Part shown: positions 10,797-17,871 of the stretch, in pieces | How positions within the stretch are numbered: the stretch's first letter is position 1 | Layout of the letters: every line of letters begins with the position of its first letter | Assembly (NCBI GenBank): GCA_905182785.1 | Contig: CAJJDF010000049.1 | Location: forward strand, 1-46,229 | Reading direction: 5' to 3' | DNA from: an uncultured Flavobacteriales bacterium | GTDB lineage: Bacteria; Bacteroidota; Bacteroidia; Flavobacteriales_D; CAJJDF01 | DNA: 46,229 nucleotides | The notes under the pieces: model-generated | Database searches by the model: none | What the model saw: the letters and a program-made list of their open reading frames with translations, nothing else | What the model was told of the DNA's origin: nothing | Position numbers and translations under genes: made by a program

Positions 10797-11146
10797 ATAA
10801 AAGAAACCACATTTACAGAAAACAATAAAGCGAAGTGGGCTGAATTTGAGCTTTTGTGAGAGAGGAACATCAAGGGCCCTGATAAATTGAGCGATCTTTT
10901 TACCGATCTTACTGAGGATTTACCCTACGCAAAGACTTTTATTCAAAAAGATCGGGAAGATTTTACCTTAATTATTTAGCTAAGGAAGTATATGTTTCTT
11001 TCAATAAACAAGGAAGAATATTATTTTCTATTTTTCTTACACGAAAATTTCCTCTTAAAATGTCCAATCGTCTCCACAATGGTAAAAGGATTTTAATTCT
11101 TTCTGTGATTTTTTACTTCCCGTTAAGGAGAAAAACTTTTTTTTGA
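10797..11146 (+). pseudogene. remnant of a SpoIIM-family (DUF95) integral membrane protein gene
   Basis: Reading from 10797 gives IKETTFTENNKAKWAEFELL, then an in-frame TGA at 10857-10859, then GPDKLSDLFTDLTEDLPYAK. After a frame change between about 10935 and 10964 the match resumes with YLNYLAKEVYVSFNKQGRI and a hydrophobic stretch ending in a stop at 11144-11146. In order these match the N-terminal part of the Bacteroidota SpoIIM/DUF95 membrane protein (a family of roughly 320 residues usually found with RDD and MoxR/DUF58 genes). Seen: lost start codon (ATA where ATG is expected), an internal stop, a frameshift and loss of the remaining two thirds. The family assignment comes from memory of its conserved pattern. 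None of the usual partners is nearby. Confidence 0.7.
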
Positions 11147-11240
11147 ATAAACAAAAATAATTAATGCCTTACTTTTAAAAAGAACGAATCGAAATAATAA
11201 TTATAAGTTATAATTTAAAAAAAAGGAATATTAAATACAA

Positions 11241-11675
11241 TTAATCTTCAAGAAACCACTCAGAATAACTGTTGGCAGTTTCATTCATTTTTGCATAAAC
11301 CAATATTATTCCGTTAGGTAATTTAGTAGAAATAAGAGCTACAATCTCTATCAATAAATTTTCGCAAGTAGGGTGATAATCTACATAAATTGTTTTGTCA
11401 TTTTTTGCTTCAATTCCTCTAAATCGAGAATCTGATTTAAGAATAAGTGCATGGTCTAATTTATCAACCACTTGTTCATTTACAATGTTTTTTAAGTCGG
11501 TAAAATCAATCACCATACCTACATCAGACTTCGAATTATCTGAATTCACATCTCCAATTACGGTAACGGTAAGTTTGTAAGAATGGCCATGAATATTCCT
11601 GCATTTACTATCATGCATATCTAATGCATGTGCAGTTTCAAAGGCAAACTCTTTAGATACTCTAATCTTTTTCAT
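11241..11675 (-). CDS. queD: 6-carboxy-5,6,7,8-tetrahydropterin synthase QueD (6-pyruvoyl-tetrahydropterin synthase family)
   Basis: QueD converts dihydroneopterin triphosphate to 6-carboxytetrahydropterin, the first committed step towards queuosine and other 7-deazapurines. The 144-residue protein has the CxxxHGH motif (CRNIHGH, C25 to H31), with C25 as catalytic cysteine and H16, H29 and H31 as zinc ligands, and the DKLDHA motif with D74 and H75. Start: ATG at 11675 gives the usual MKKIRVSKEFAFETAHAL. TACTTTTG on the minus strand (11701-11694) is a fitting -7 box just upstream. Biopterin-type PTPS is less likely given CxxxHGH and queG in the same window. Confidence 0.9.
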   Translation of the reverse strand: MKKIRVSKEFAFETAHALDMHDSKCRNIHGHSYKLTVTVIGDVNSDNSKSDVGMVIDFTDLKNIVNEQVVDKLDHALILKSDSRFRGIEAKNDKTIYVDYHPTCENLLIEIVALISTKLPNGIILVYAKMNETANSYSEWFLED

Positions 11676-11748
11676 CTGTAAATTGATTTGCTACAAAAGT
11701 AAACTTAAATCATAGAGTAAAAAATGACTTTACTCATAATTTTATATA

Positions 11749-12765
11749 TTATTCAATATATAAAGTGTTAAGCATTGTTTCTAATTCCATCATGTAGGGA
11801 CGCTTAGAAAATTTAGGAGCAAATAAATGACCTTCAAGTGTTACAATTCGGCCTCTTTTTTCATCAATTAATGAAATATTGATAAATGGACCTCCTCTAA
11901 AATCATTTACCATGCTGTATAATCCTCTTATTTCAAAAGCATAATTTCCTTTAAATAAGGTTTCCTTTGCAAAACTTGGAACTAAAGAATCTGGAGCTGT
12001 TATCATGTAAGAATCTTCCTTCTTTCCTCTAAAATATTTTTTTACTACAGAGTCTCTTTTTTGCAAAAGATTTTCTTTAGTTAATTGACTTTTGTCAGTA
12101 TATGGATAATCATATATGATTAAAAACTGTTGTAAGTCGCCTGCTGTAGTGTTTTTTTCTGAGACTAATCTTTTTTGTTGAAAAGCAGCAAAATGCTTAT
12201 TATTAATTGACAATACCATGTCTTTAGGGACTGTAACGGACAAATTATGTTTTAACAGCAGTTCTTTTTCCGAAACGTGATTTTTACTTCTCAATAAATT
12301 AACCTTCATTCTTTTTATTTCAAGCTCCATGAAATGATCTTGAATCTCTTGAGAGTTTGCCATGAATATGTCGTATAAATCCTGTTGGGTTTTTCCGATA
12401 ATTTTCACCATTGCTTGGTCGATTGCCCATATATCGGAAGAGTATTTTAATCCTGCTTCTATTTTATTGTGAGAATTTATTTCAAATTCTAATAAGTTTT
12501 TTTGTTTTTTACTTCCACTATTAAATTGCGTTTTAGAAGAATGAGCCAAATCAAATAAGTATTCTTCGTTAGGATAATAATCAATTAAAGGAGCAACTTT
12601 TTCTTTTACTATTTCGCCCAATCTACCATTCCATAATAAGTCTGGCATTATTACATCTATCCTTCCTTGTGTACCAATAGAAATTGGTTTGTAGACTCCT
12701 GAAGACTCTTCCGGTTCGCAAGATACAAGAGCTAATAAAAATGAGATAAAAAGTAGTTTTTTCAT
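11749..12765 (-). CDS. DUF4837 family lipoprotein
   Basis: A 338-residue protein with a lipoprotein signal (MKKLLFISFLLALVSCEPEE; lipobox ALVSC, Cys16), so it should be anchored in the envelope. The body resembles the Bacteroidota family DUF4837, whose members start with a pattern like GRIDVIMPDLLWNGRLGE. The function of the family is not known. It lies directly after the lytic transglycosylase gene (88 bp), an arrangement I recall as frequent in flavobacteria, which suggests a link to the cell wall or outer membrane. TATTTTTG on the minus strand (12799-12792) could give it an extra promoter. Confidence 0.8.
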   Translation of the reverse strand: MKKLLFISFLLALVSCEPEESSGVYKPISIGTQGRIDVIMPDLLWNGRLGEIVKEKVAPLIDYYPNEEYLFDLAHSSKTQFNSGSKKQKNLLEFEINSHNKIEAGLKYSSDIWAIDQAMVKIIGKTQQDLYDIFMANSQEIQDHFMELEIKRMKVNLLRSKNHVSEKELLLKHNLSVTVPKDMVLSINNKHFAAFQQKRLVSEKNTTAGDLQQFLIIYDYPYTDKSQLTKENLLQKRDSVVKKYFRGKKEDSYMITAPDSLVPSFAKETLFKGNYAFEIRGLYSMVNDFRGGPFINISLIDEKRGRIVTLEGHLFAPKFSKRPYMMELETMLNTLYIE

Positions 12766-12853
12766 GATATTTAGGTTTTGTAATAGTCTGTCAAAAATAA
12801 TTCCAAAACGGATTATGTTTATACATAACTATTTTAAGGTAGTTTTTGAGGGA

Positions 12854-14353
12854 TTAACTGCGGTTAAGAATTTTTATTTTCTTTCCCAGTTTCAAATTAT
12901 TAGAGTTTATTTCAGTATTGTGATCAATAAGGTCATCTAAGTTAATTCCTGGGTGTTTTTCAGCAATTTTCCAAAGTGTATCCCCCTTTTTTATAGTGTA
13001 ATAAGTGTAGCTTTCACCTGGTTTCAAAGGCACATTTTTTGGATGTGACTTAGGGGTAGTTTTTGTTTTTTTAGAGGAATAAATAACTAATATCTGGCCC
13101 GCTTTCAATTTGTTTCCTCTTAGTCCATTCCATCTTTTAATGTCACTAACTTTACAATTATACTGATTAGAAATCTTACCTAAAAAATCTCCACTTTTCA
13201 CTCTGTAATTTATTTTTTTACCTTTTCCTTTGTTCTTTTTAGCAGAGTTTTTCGGAATTTTGTATGCTCTTTTAAGCTCTTCGCTTAATGCATAAATTGA
13301 ACTGTCATTGGCAATAAACTCTCCTATTTTATTGGCAGGTAAGTAAAGGCATAATTGTTCTTCTTTATCTGGTAATATTCCGTGATAATAGGTAGGGTTT
13401 ATGTGAATTAAATAGTCAATTGGAGTATTTAAAAATTTCGAAACTAAAGCTAAATCAACTCTTTTTGATACGTATATAGTATCTATGTCAATGTGTTCGG
13501 CAATAGGATTTAATGGAAAGATGTTATAATCTTCATGGTAATTCATCATGTAATTCATTGCGATAAACGCAGGAACATAACCTTGAGTCTCTCGAGGAAG
13601 GTAAGGGAAAATTTTCCAATAATCTTTTTCACCACCAGCTTTTCTTATGGCTTTGTTTACATTTCCTCCCCCAGCATTATAGGCAGCAAGCACAAGTTCC
13701 CAATTATTATAGATTTTATAAAGTCTCGATAAATGCTTGCAAGCTGCCTCTGTCGATTTATAAGGATCTCTTCGTAAATCCATGTATGAATCTGCCTCAA
13801 GACCATACCTTTTTCCTGTGTTATACATGAATTGCCACAACCCAGTAGCTCCTGCCCAAGACTCTGCATCAGGTTTTAATGCAGACTCAACTATTGGGAG
13901 GTATTTAAACTCTAGAGGTAACTTATATTTTAGCAGCATTTCCTCAAATATTGGGAAGTAAGCTTCTTTTCTTGCCAAAAATACCGACATAGAAGTTCGT
14001 CTCTTTTCATACATTCTTATATATTCTAAGCTGACTCTATTAAAATTAAAATTAAAAGGTGTGTTATTGTCTAAAACAGTTAATCTTTGTTTTAATTCAA
14101 AATCTTCAAAAGCTACTGCAGTATTGTTTGTGTTCTCAAGGTCAATTTGGTTTGAGAATTTATTATCCAGTTTTTTGTAAAAAAGAATCATGCTGTCCAT
14201 TGCCGCAACAATAGGGTCGTCAGGATTCATAATATAACCGTCAAACTCTAGTTTTAGGTGAAGATTAAAATCTTTAATTGCTGTAATTGTATCCTGAGAA
14301 AATAACTGAAAAGAGCAAGTTAAAACTAGAAGAGATAAAATGTTTTTTTTCAT
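12854..14353 (-). CDS. MltD-like lytic transglycosylase with two LysM domains
   Basis: A 499-residue enzyme that should cleave peptidoglycan in the periplasm. In order: signal peptide (MKKNILSLLVLTCSFQLFSQ), an SLT domain with the catalytic glutamate in LPIVESALKPDAES (about residue 155), GATGLWQFMYNTGKRYGL and the AAYNAGGGNVNKAI motif, then two LysM peptidoglycan-binding domains at the C-terminus (YRVKSGDFLGKISNQYNCK and YYTIKKGDTLWKIAEKH). The frame is open up to an ATG at 14389, inside the preceding gene; the ATG at 14353 is chosen because it starts the signal peptide directly. It sits between two lipoprotein genes and is probably cotranscribed with the upstream one, the gap being only 4 bp. 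Confidence 0.92.
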   Translation of the reverse strand: MKKNILSLLVLTCSFQLFSQDTITAIKDFNLHLKLEFDGYIMNPDDPIVAAMDSMILFYKKLDNKFSNQIDLENTNNTAVAFEDFELKQRLTVLDNNTPFNFNFNRVSLEYIRMYEKRRTSMSVFLARKEAYFPIFEEMLLKYKLPLEFKYLPIVESALKPDAESWAGATGLWQFMYNTGKRYGLEADSYMDLRRDPYKSTEAACKHLSRLYKIYNNWELVLAAYNAGGGNVNKAIRKAGGEKDYWKIFPYLPRETQGYVPAFIAMNYMMNYHEDYNIFPLNPIAEHIDIDTIYVSKRVDLALVSKFLNTPIDYLIHINPTYYHGILPDKEEQLCLYLPANKIGEFIANDSSIYALSEELKRAYKIPKNSAKKNKGKGKKINYRVKSGDFLGKISNQYNCKVSDIKRWNGLRGNKLKAGQILVIYSSKKTKTTPKSHPKNVPLKPGESYTYYTIKKGDTLWKIAEKHPGINLDDLIDHNTEINSNNLKLGKKIKILNRS

Positions 14354-14357
14354 AAAA

Positions 14358-14858
14358 TTATCTTGTGATGACTTCAGATTCAACAACATTACTCACGTTC
14401 AAATTCCTATCTGCCAGAGATATTTTAAACATAATTGTATCCGATTGGGAAGAAAAAGGGTTGTAGTAAGTTGGTTCAATGGTCACTTCAATTTCCCCTT
14501 TTAGAGCTTTATTGTTTCCATTTGGAGTCAAATAAGGGATGCGATACAAAAAATTAATATCATCTCCAGCCATTGTTTTTCCTCTAATCCATCCTAGTGC
14601 ATCATCTTTTTCATAATACTCTACAAACAAATTGTGATGAAAATAACTAGTTGCAGAAAAATCTCCTGTAGTATCACTTTGCCTCAGTCCAATATCACCA
14701 TCACCATCAGTAAAAGAAACGACTAGGCTTGCAGAATCACTCATTACATTAAATCTTTCGTACGAAACTATTGGTTCCAAAGGGTAAACTTCAGGTTTGA
14801 GACAAGAACTCAAAACCAATGCTGATATTATTACTATAAAACTTACCTTTGTCATCAT
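14358..14858 (-). CDS. small lipoprotein, uncharacterised
   Basis: A 166-residue protein with a lipoprotein signal peptide (ISALVLSSC, Cys near residue 19). Near residue 50 there is a FTDGDGDIGL stretch, of the acidic calcium-binding-like type often seen in short Bacteroidota surface lipoproteins. I do not recognise a named domain. It is the first gene of a probable three-gene envelope operon with the transglycosylase and the DUF4837 lipoprotein. Its start is only 32 bp from the start of the divergent luxE-like gene. Confidence 0.75.
   Translation of the reverse strand: MMTKVSFIVIISALVLSSCLKPEVYPLEPIVSYERFNVMSDSASLVVSFTDGDGDIGLRQSDTTGDFSATSYFHHNLFVEYYEKDDALGWIRGKTMAGDDINFLYRIPYLTPNGNNKALKGEIEVTIEPTYYNPFSSQSDTIMFKISLADRNLNVSNVVESEVITR
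14844..14851 (+). promoter_or_regulatory. putative -7 element for the luxE-like gene (TACCTTTG)
   Basis: An exact TAnnTTTG match lies inside the first codons of the divergent lipoprotein gene, 39 bp before the ATG at 14891. No good -33 box is seen, so support is partial. Confidence 0.35.
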
Positions 14859-14890
14859 AACATTTCCACTTTTTTAGGAGTATAAAATTA

Positions 14891-15880
14891 ATGAAAATTC
14901 TTGAGCCAAACATAAATTCTATTTTTAAAATAAATTCTGAAGAAGAATTTAATAAAAAAGCACTCGAGATTTTCAGGTTTCAAGCTAAAAACAATATAAT
15001 TTATAAAGAGTTTATTTCCCTCTTGAGCTTGAATGCTGATAACGTAAAAAAGGTAGAAGAAATTCCATATTTACCCATTTCTTTTTTTAAATCAAAGAAA
15101 GTTTTAATTCACAACTCACATCAAAAAATATTTAAAAGTAGTGGCACAACAGGTCAAGTAAGAAGTCAACATTTTGTTTATTCTTTGCAGATGTATATCG
15201 ATTCATTTGTAAACGGAATCAATCATTTTTATTCTAATTTTCAAGATTACACAATTCTTGCACTATTGCCCTCTTACTTAGAACAAGGAGACTCTTCTTT
15301 GGTTTATATGGTGGATTATTTGATAAACGAAACCAAAGAGAAGCACAGTTCTTTTTACTTAAATAATCACGAAGACCTGAGTAATAAAATAGATGAACTG
15401 GAACAAAAAAACAAAAAATTCATTTTGTTTGGTGTAAGTTATGCTTTGTTAGATTTTAAGGATAAGTTCCCTAAGAATTTAGAGTCAGGAATCGTGATGG
15501 AAACAGGAGGAATGAAGGGGAGAAGAAAAGAAGTGACAAAAAAAGAACTCCATCAAGAGCTGAAGAATGGTTTTGGAACCGAAGAAATTCATTCAGAATA
15601 TGGGATGACAGAGCTCTTGAGTCAAGCTTATTCATTAAAAAAAGGGATTTATAAATGTCCTCCTTGGATGAAAGTATTGCTGAGAAATACTACTGATCCT
15701 TTTCAAATTTCTTCTAATCCATCCAAAGGTTTGATAAATATTATTGACCTAGCAAATATTTATTCTTGCTCTTTTATTGCAACAGACGACATTGGTAAAA
15801 TTGAAAATAAAAATGAGTTTTTAGTATTGGGAAGATTTGATGCCTCTGAGGTAAGAGGATGTAATCTGATGGTTGACTAA
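14891..15880 (+). CDS. stand-alone LuxE-like acyl-protein synthetase (adenylate-forming)
   Basis: The LuxE family activates fatty acids as acyl-adenylates and transfers them to an enzyme cysteine. This 329-residue protein has the nucleotide-binding motif FKSSGTTGQVRSQHF near residue 85, a second conserved region SEYGMTELLSQAYS near 236-250 and the C-terminal RGCNLM containing the putative acyl-accepting cysteine. No luxA, B, C or D gene is nearby, so bioluminescence is not indicated; in Bacteroidota such proteins occur alone and may supply acyl groups for lipids or surface polysaccharides (inference). AGGAG lies 10 bases before the ATG, an unusual Shine-Dalgarno-like site for this phylum. No signal peptide. 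Confidence 0.85.
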   Translation: MKILEPNINSIFKINSEEEFNKKALEIFRFQAKNNIIYKEFISLLSLNADNVKKVEEIPYLPISFFKSKKVLIHNSHQKIFKSSGTTGQVRSQHFVYSLQMYIDSFVNGINHFYSNFQDYTILALLPSYLEQGDSSLVYMVDYLINETKEKHSSFYLNNHEDLSNKIDELEQKNKKFILFGVSYALLDFKDKFPKNLESGIVMETGGMKGRRKEVTKKELHQELKNGFGTEEIHSEYGMTELLSQAYSLKKGIYKCPPWMKVLLRNTTDPFQISSNPSKGLINIIDLANIYSCSFIATDDIGKIENKNEFLVLGRFDASEVRGCNLMVD

Positions 15881-15945
15881 TTAAGAAAATAAAGAAGTTG
15901 GTTATTCTTTATTAGGTCAAAAAAAATATTTAGTATAAATTCGCA

Positions 15946-15973
15946 TTGAAATAAAATCTTGGCAAGATATTTG
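15946..15973 (+). promoter_or_regulatory. probable promoter of the lipoprotein gene at 16005
   Basis: TTG (15946-15948) is followed after 17 bases by GATATTTG (15966-15973), which keeps the TTTG but not the initial TA. The leader would be about 25 nt. Confidence 0.35.
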
Positions 15974-16004
15974 CAACTTTTTCAAAAACAAAAAAACTTA
16001 CCTA

Positions 16005-16529
16005 ATGAAAAAAATAGTTTATACATTTTTAGCCCTATCATTTTTGTTGAATTCTTGCTCATCTAAAATGCCATTTACTACTTCTGAGCAGACGAAATAC
16101 AAGTTATCTGATGATGACGTAAAAAGTCTTCAATTTTATACAATGGGAGATATTGTATTAACAAATAGTCAGGGAGATAAATCAAATAAAACCGAAGGTG
16201 GAGAATTGGTAATAAAAGATAATGTTAATTCTAATAAAGTTATTATAGCTGCTAACACTAGAGGCATAGTAGAAAAAGTAGAAGGAGATATTATGTATGT
16301 GAGTTTCGAAGAAGGGAAAAACTTAAAATTTAAAGCAAGTCCTACAGATGGAAAATATAGAATTAAATCTGATAGTTTTGATTCTCGTAAGAGAATGGGG
16401 GTTGTAAATTATGGGAACGAAGAATTTTTCGTAAACTCTACTAGTTTAAAATCTTACCTAGTATTTAAATTAAAAAATAGCACAAAAAGAAAAAATAGTG
16501 CTCGTTCTGTAAAGGGAAGAAAATTATAA
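16005..16529 (+). CDS. hypothetical lipoprotein
   Basis: A 174-residue protein with a lipoprotein signal (FLALSFLLNSCSSK, Cys near residue 18). The mature part is rich in short beta-prone stretches (KVIIAANTRGIVEKVEG, IMYVSFEEGKNLKF) and ends with a basic tail (KRKNSARSVKGRKL). I recognise no family. It is probably monocistronic, with a promoter-like sequence before it and a good terminator 22 bp after its stop. Confidence 0.75.
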   Translation: MKKIVYTFLALSFLLNSCSSKMPFTTSEQTKYKLSDDDVKSLQFYTMGDIVLTNSQGDKSNKTEGGELVIKDNVNSNKVIIAANTRGIVEKVEGDIMYVSFEEGKNLKFKASPTDGKYRIKSDSFDSRKRMGVVNYGNEEFFVNSTSLKSYLVFKLKNSTKRKNSARSVKGRKL

Positions 16530-16551
16530 AAGAATTAAGTTATTTTAAACT

Positions 16552-16580
16552 GGTCAGGTTTATCCTGGCCTTTTTTTTTG
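16552..16580 (+). terminator. intrinsic terminator after the lipoprotein gene
   Basis: GGTCAGG (16552-16558) pairs with CCTGGCC (16564-16570), allowing one G-U, around a 5-base loop and is followed by nine T. Confidence 0.85.
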
Positions 16581-16618
16581 GTTTTAACAGTTTAAAGCTT
16601 TTTATTTGACGACAGTAA

Positions 16619-17368
16619 ATGAAAAGAATAGTCTATTACATATTTGCCCCATTCAGATTTTTATACAAAGTATACTTTATACTTGTATTTTTAATTTTGG
16701 CAATACCCATGTTTCCTCTTTTTTATTTTTTATTAAAAACAGACAAAAGAATCCATCAAGCGTTTAAATTAAAAAGAATCTGGGCAAAATTATTGTTGTT
16801 GTTTACAGGGATTTTAGTGGTGCAAAAGAATAAGGAACTGTTACCAAAATCTCCTTTTGTAGTGTGTGCAAATCATGCTTCCTATTTGGATATAGTTTTG
16901 ATGTTTATTGTAATTCCCAATACTTTTTTGTTTCTAGGTAAAGCCGAATTACTGAAATGGCCAATCATCAAAATATTCTTTCGTAACATGGATATTCCTG
17001 TGGATAGAAGTAACGGGATGAAAGCAAAAAGATCAATAGAATTAACAAAAGAGGCAGTTCAAAAAGGATTTTCGATAGCTATTTTTCCAGAAGGATTAAT
17101 TCCTTCAGAGGGAATTCCAAAAATGAAACCTTTCAAACGAGGAGCATTTGTATTGGCCGTTTCTCAGCAAGTAGATCTAGTACCCGTTACTTTTGCAAAT
17201 AATTGGAAGCTATTTGCAACCGAATCCGATTTGTTTGGACCCGGAAGTCCAGGAATAGCAAAAGTCATTTTTCATTCTCCAATTTCTACCAAAGGAAAAA
17301 CTGAAAAAGACATTCCCGAATTAGTAAAAGAAACATTTTCTAAAATTGAAAAAGGAATCAGTTATTAA
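16619..17368 (+). CDS. plsC: 1-acyl-sn-glycerol-3-phosphate acyltransferase (PlsC family)
   Basis: This enzyme should acylate lysophosphatidic acid to phosphatidic acid at the inner membrane. The 249-residue protein begins with a hydrophobic N-terminus (residues about 7-40), then has the acyltransferase HX4D motif as NHASYLD near residue 91, the glycerol-3-phosphate-binding FPEG motif in IAIFPEGLIPSEG near 157, and the following VPVTFAN. Length and motif order fit PlsC. The gene is alone between a terminator and the gatC promoter. Related acyltransferases of ornithine lipid or lipid A pathways share these motifs, so the exact acceptor is not certain. Confidence 0.88.
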   Translation: MKRIVYYIFAPFRFLYKVYFILVFLILAIPMFPLFYFLLKTDKRIHQAFKLKRIWAKLLLLFTGILVVQKNKELLPKSPFVVCANHASYLDIVLMFIVIPNTFLFLGKAELLKWPIIKIFFRNMDIPVDRSNGMKAKRSIELTKEAVQKGFSIAIFPEGLIPSEGIPKMKPFKRGAFVLAVSQQVDLVPVTFANNWKLFATESDLFGPGSPGIAKVIFHSPISTKGKTEKDIPELVKETFSKIEKGISY

Positions 17369-17397
17369 TTTTAACCAATACTATTAAAGTAGTTTTC

Positions 17398-17428
17398 TTT
17401 TTATCTAAATTTAATTGTATTAAATTTG
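17398..17428 (+). promoter_or_regulatory. probable promoter of gatC
   Basis: TAAATTTG (17421-17428) matches the -7 consensus exactly, with a T-rich TTTT 19 bases upstream as a weak -33 box. The leader would be about 10 nt to the ATG at 17445. Confidence 0.4.
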
Positions 17429-17444
17429 TTTTAAAATTAAATCT

Positions 17445-17738
17445 ATGGAAATTACAAACGAAATAATAGATCATCTTTCAAATTTGTCTAAGTTAAAATT
17501 TGAAGACGATCAAAAAGATGGAATCCGAAAAGATTTATCAAAAATCATTGCTTTTGTAGATAAAATAGAAGAGCTAGACACAGAAAATGTAGTTCCTTTA
17601 ATTCATATCAATCAAGAAGTAAATGTCTTGAGAGAAGATGAGGTGAATGAAACAATTACACAATTTCAAGCTCTCAAAAATGCACCAAGTAAGGATTCTG
17701 ACTATTTTAAAATTTCTACCGTTTTGAGTAAAAAATAA
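17445..17738 (+). CDS. gatC: aspartyl/glutamyl-tRNA amidotransferase subunit C
   Basis: GatC stabilises the GatA-GatB complex that converts mischarged Glu-tRNA(Gln) or Asp-tRNA(Asn) to the correct amide. The 97-residue protein has the family pattern: an N-terminal helix VIDHLSNLSKL-like (IIDHLSNLSKLKF), FVDKIEELDTENV near residues 42-54, and VLREDEV near 65-71. Length matches the family (about 95). gatA and gatB are not in the window. It lies just upstream of the act operon, which has its own promoter. Confidence 0.93.
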   Translation: MEITNEIIDHLSNLSKLKFEDDQKDGIRKDLSKIIAFVDKIEELDTENVVPLIHINQEVNVLREDEVNETITQFQALKNAPSKDSDYFKISTVLSKK

Positions 17739-17808
17739 ATTGTTAAAATCTGTTAATTTAGAATTATTATAAATAAGCTTAAATAGCAAAAAAAAACCAC
17801 TCAAATAG

Positions 17809-17839
17809 TTTCTTATAAATGTTGACAATGCTACATTTG
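17809..17839 (+). promoter_or_regulatory. promoter of the act-cox operon (TTTC-N19-TACATTTG)
   Basis: TACATTTG (17832-17839) is an exact -7 match, with TTTC (17809-17812) as -33 box at the ideal 19-base distance. The start of transcription should be near 17846, giving a leader of about 26 nt to the ATG at 17872. This argues against the in-frame ATG at 17848 as the start of actA. Confidence 0.6.
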
Positions 17840-17871
17840 TTACATTATTGGATGAACCACAAATTCTTAAT

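Noticed and set aside
11199-11215. Perfect 8-1-8 palindrome AATTATAA-G-TTATAATT after queD
   Set aside because: Consists only of A and T apart from the centre, without a T run, so chance in AT-rich DNA is likely and a terminator is not supported.
14891-15880. Bioluminescence (lux) locus
   Set aside because: Only a LuxE-like protein is present; no luciferase or reductase genes.
17848-17871. Upstream ATG as actA start
   Set aside because: It would lie only about 2 nt after the predicted transcript start and adds residues before the signal sequence; 17872 fits both.
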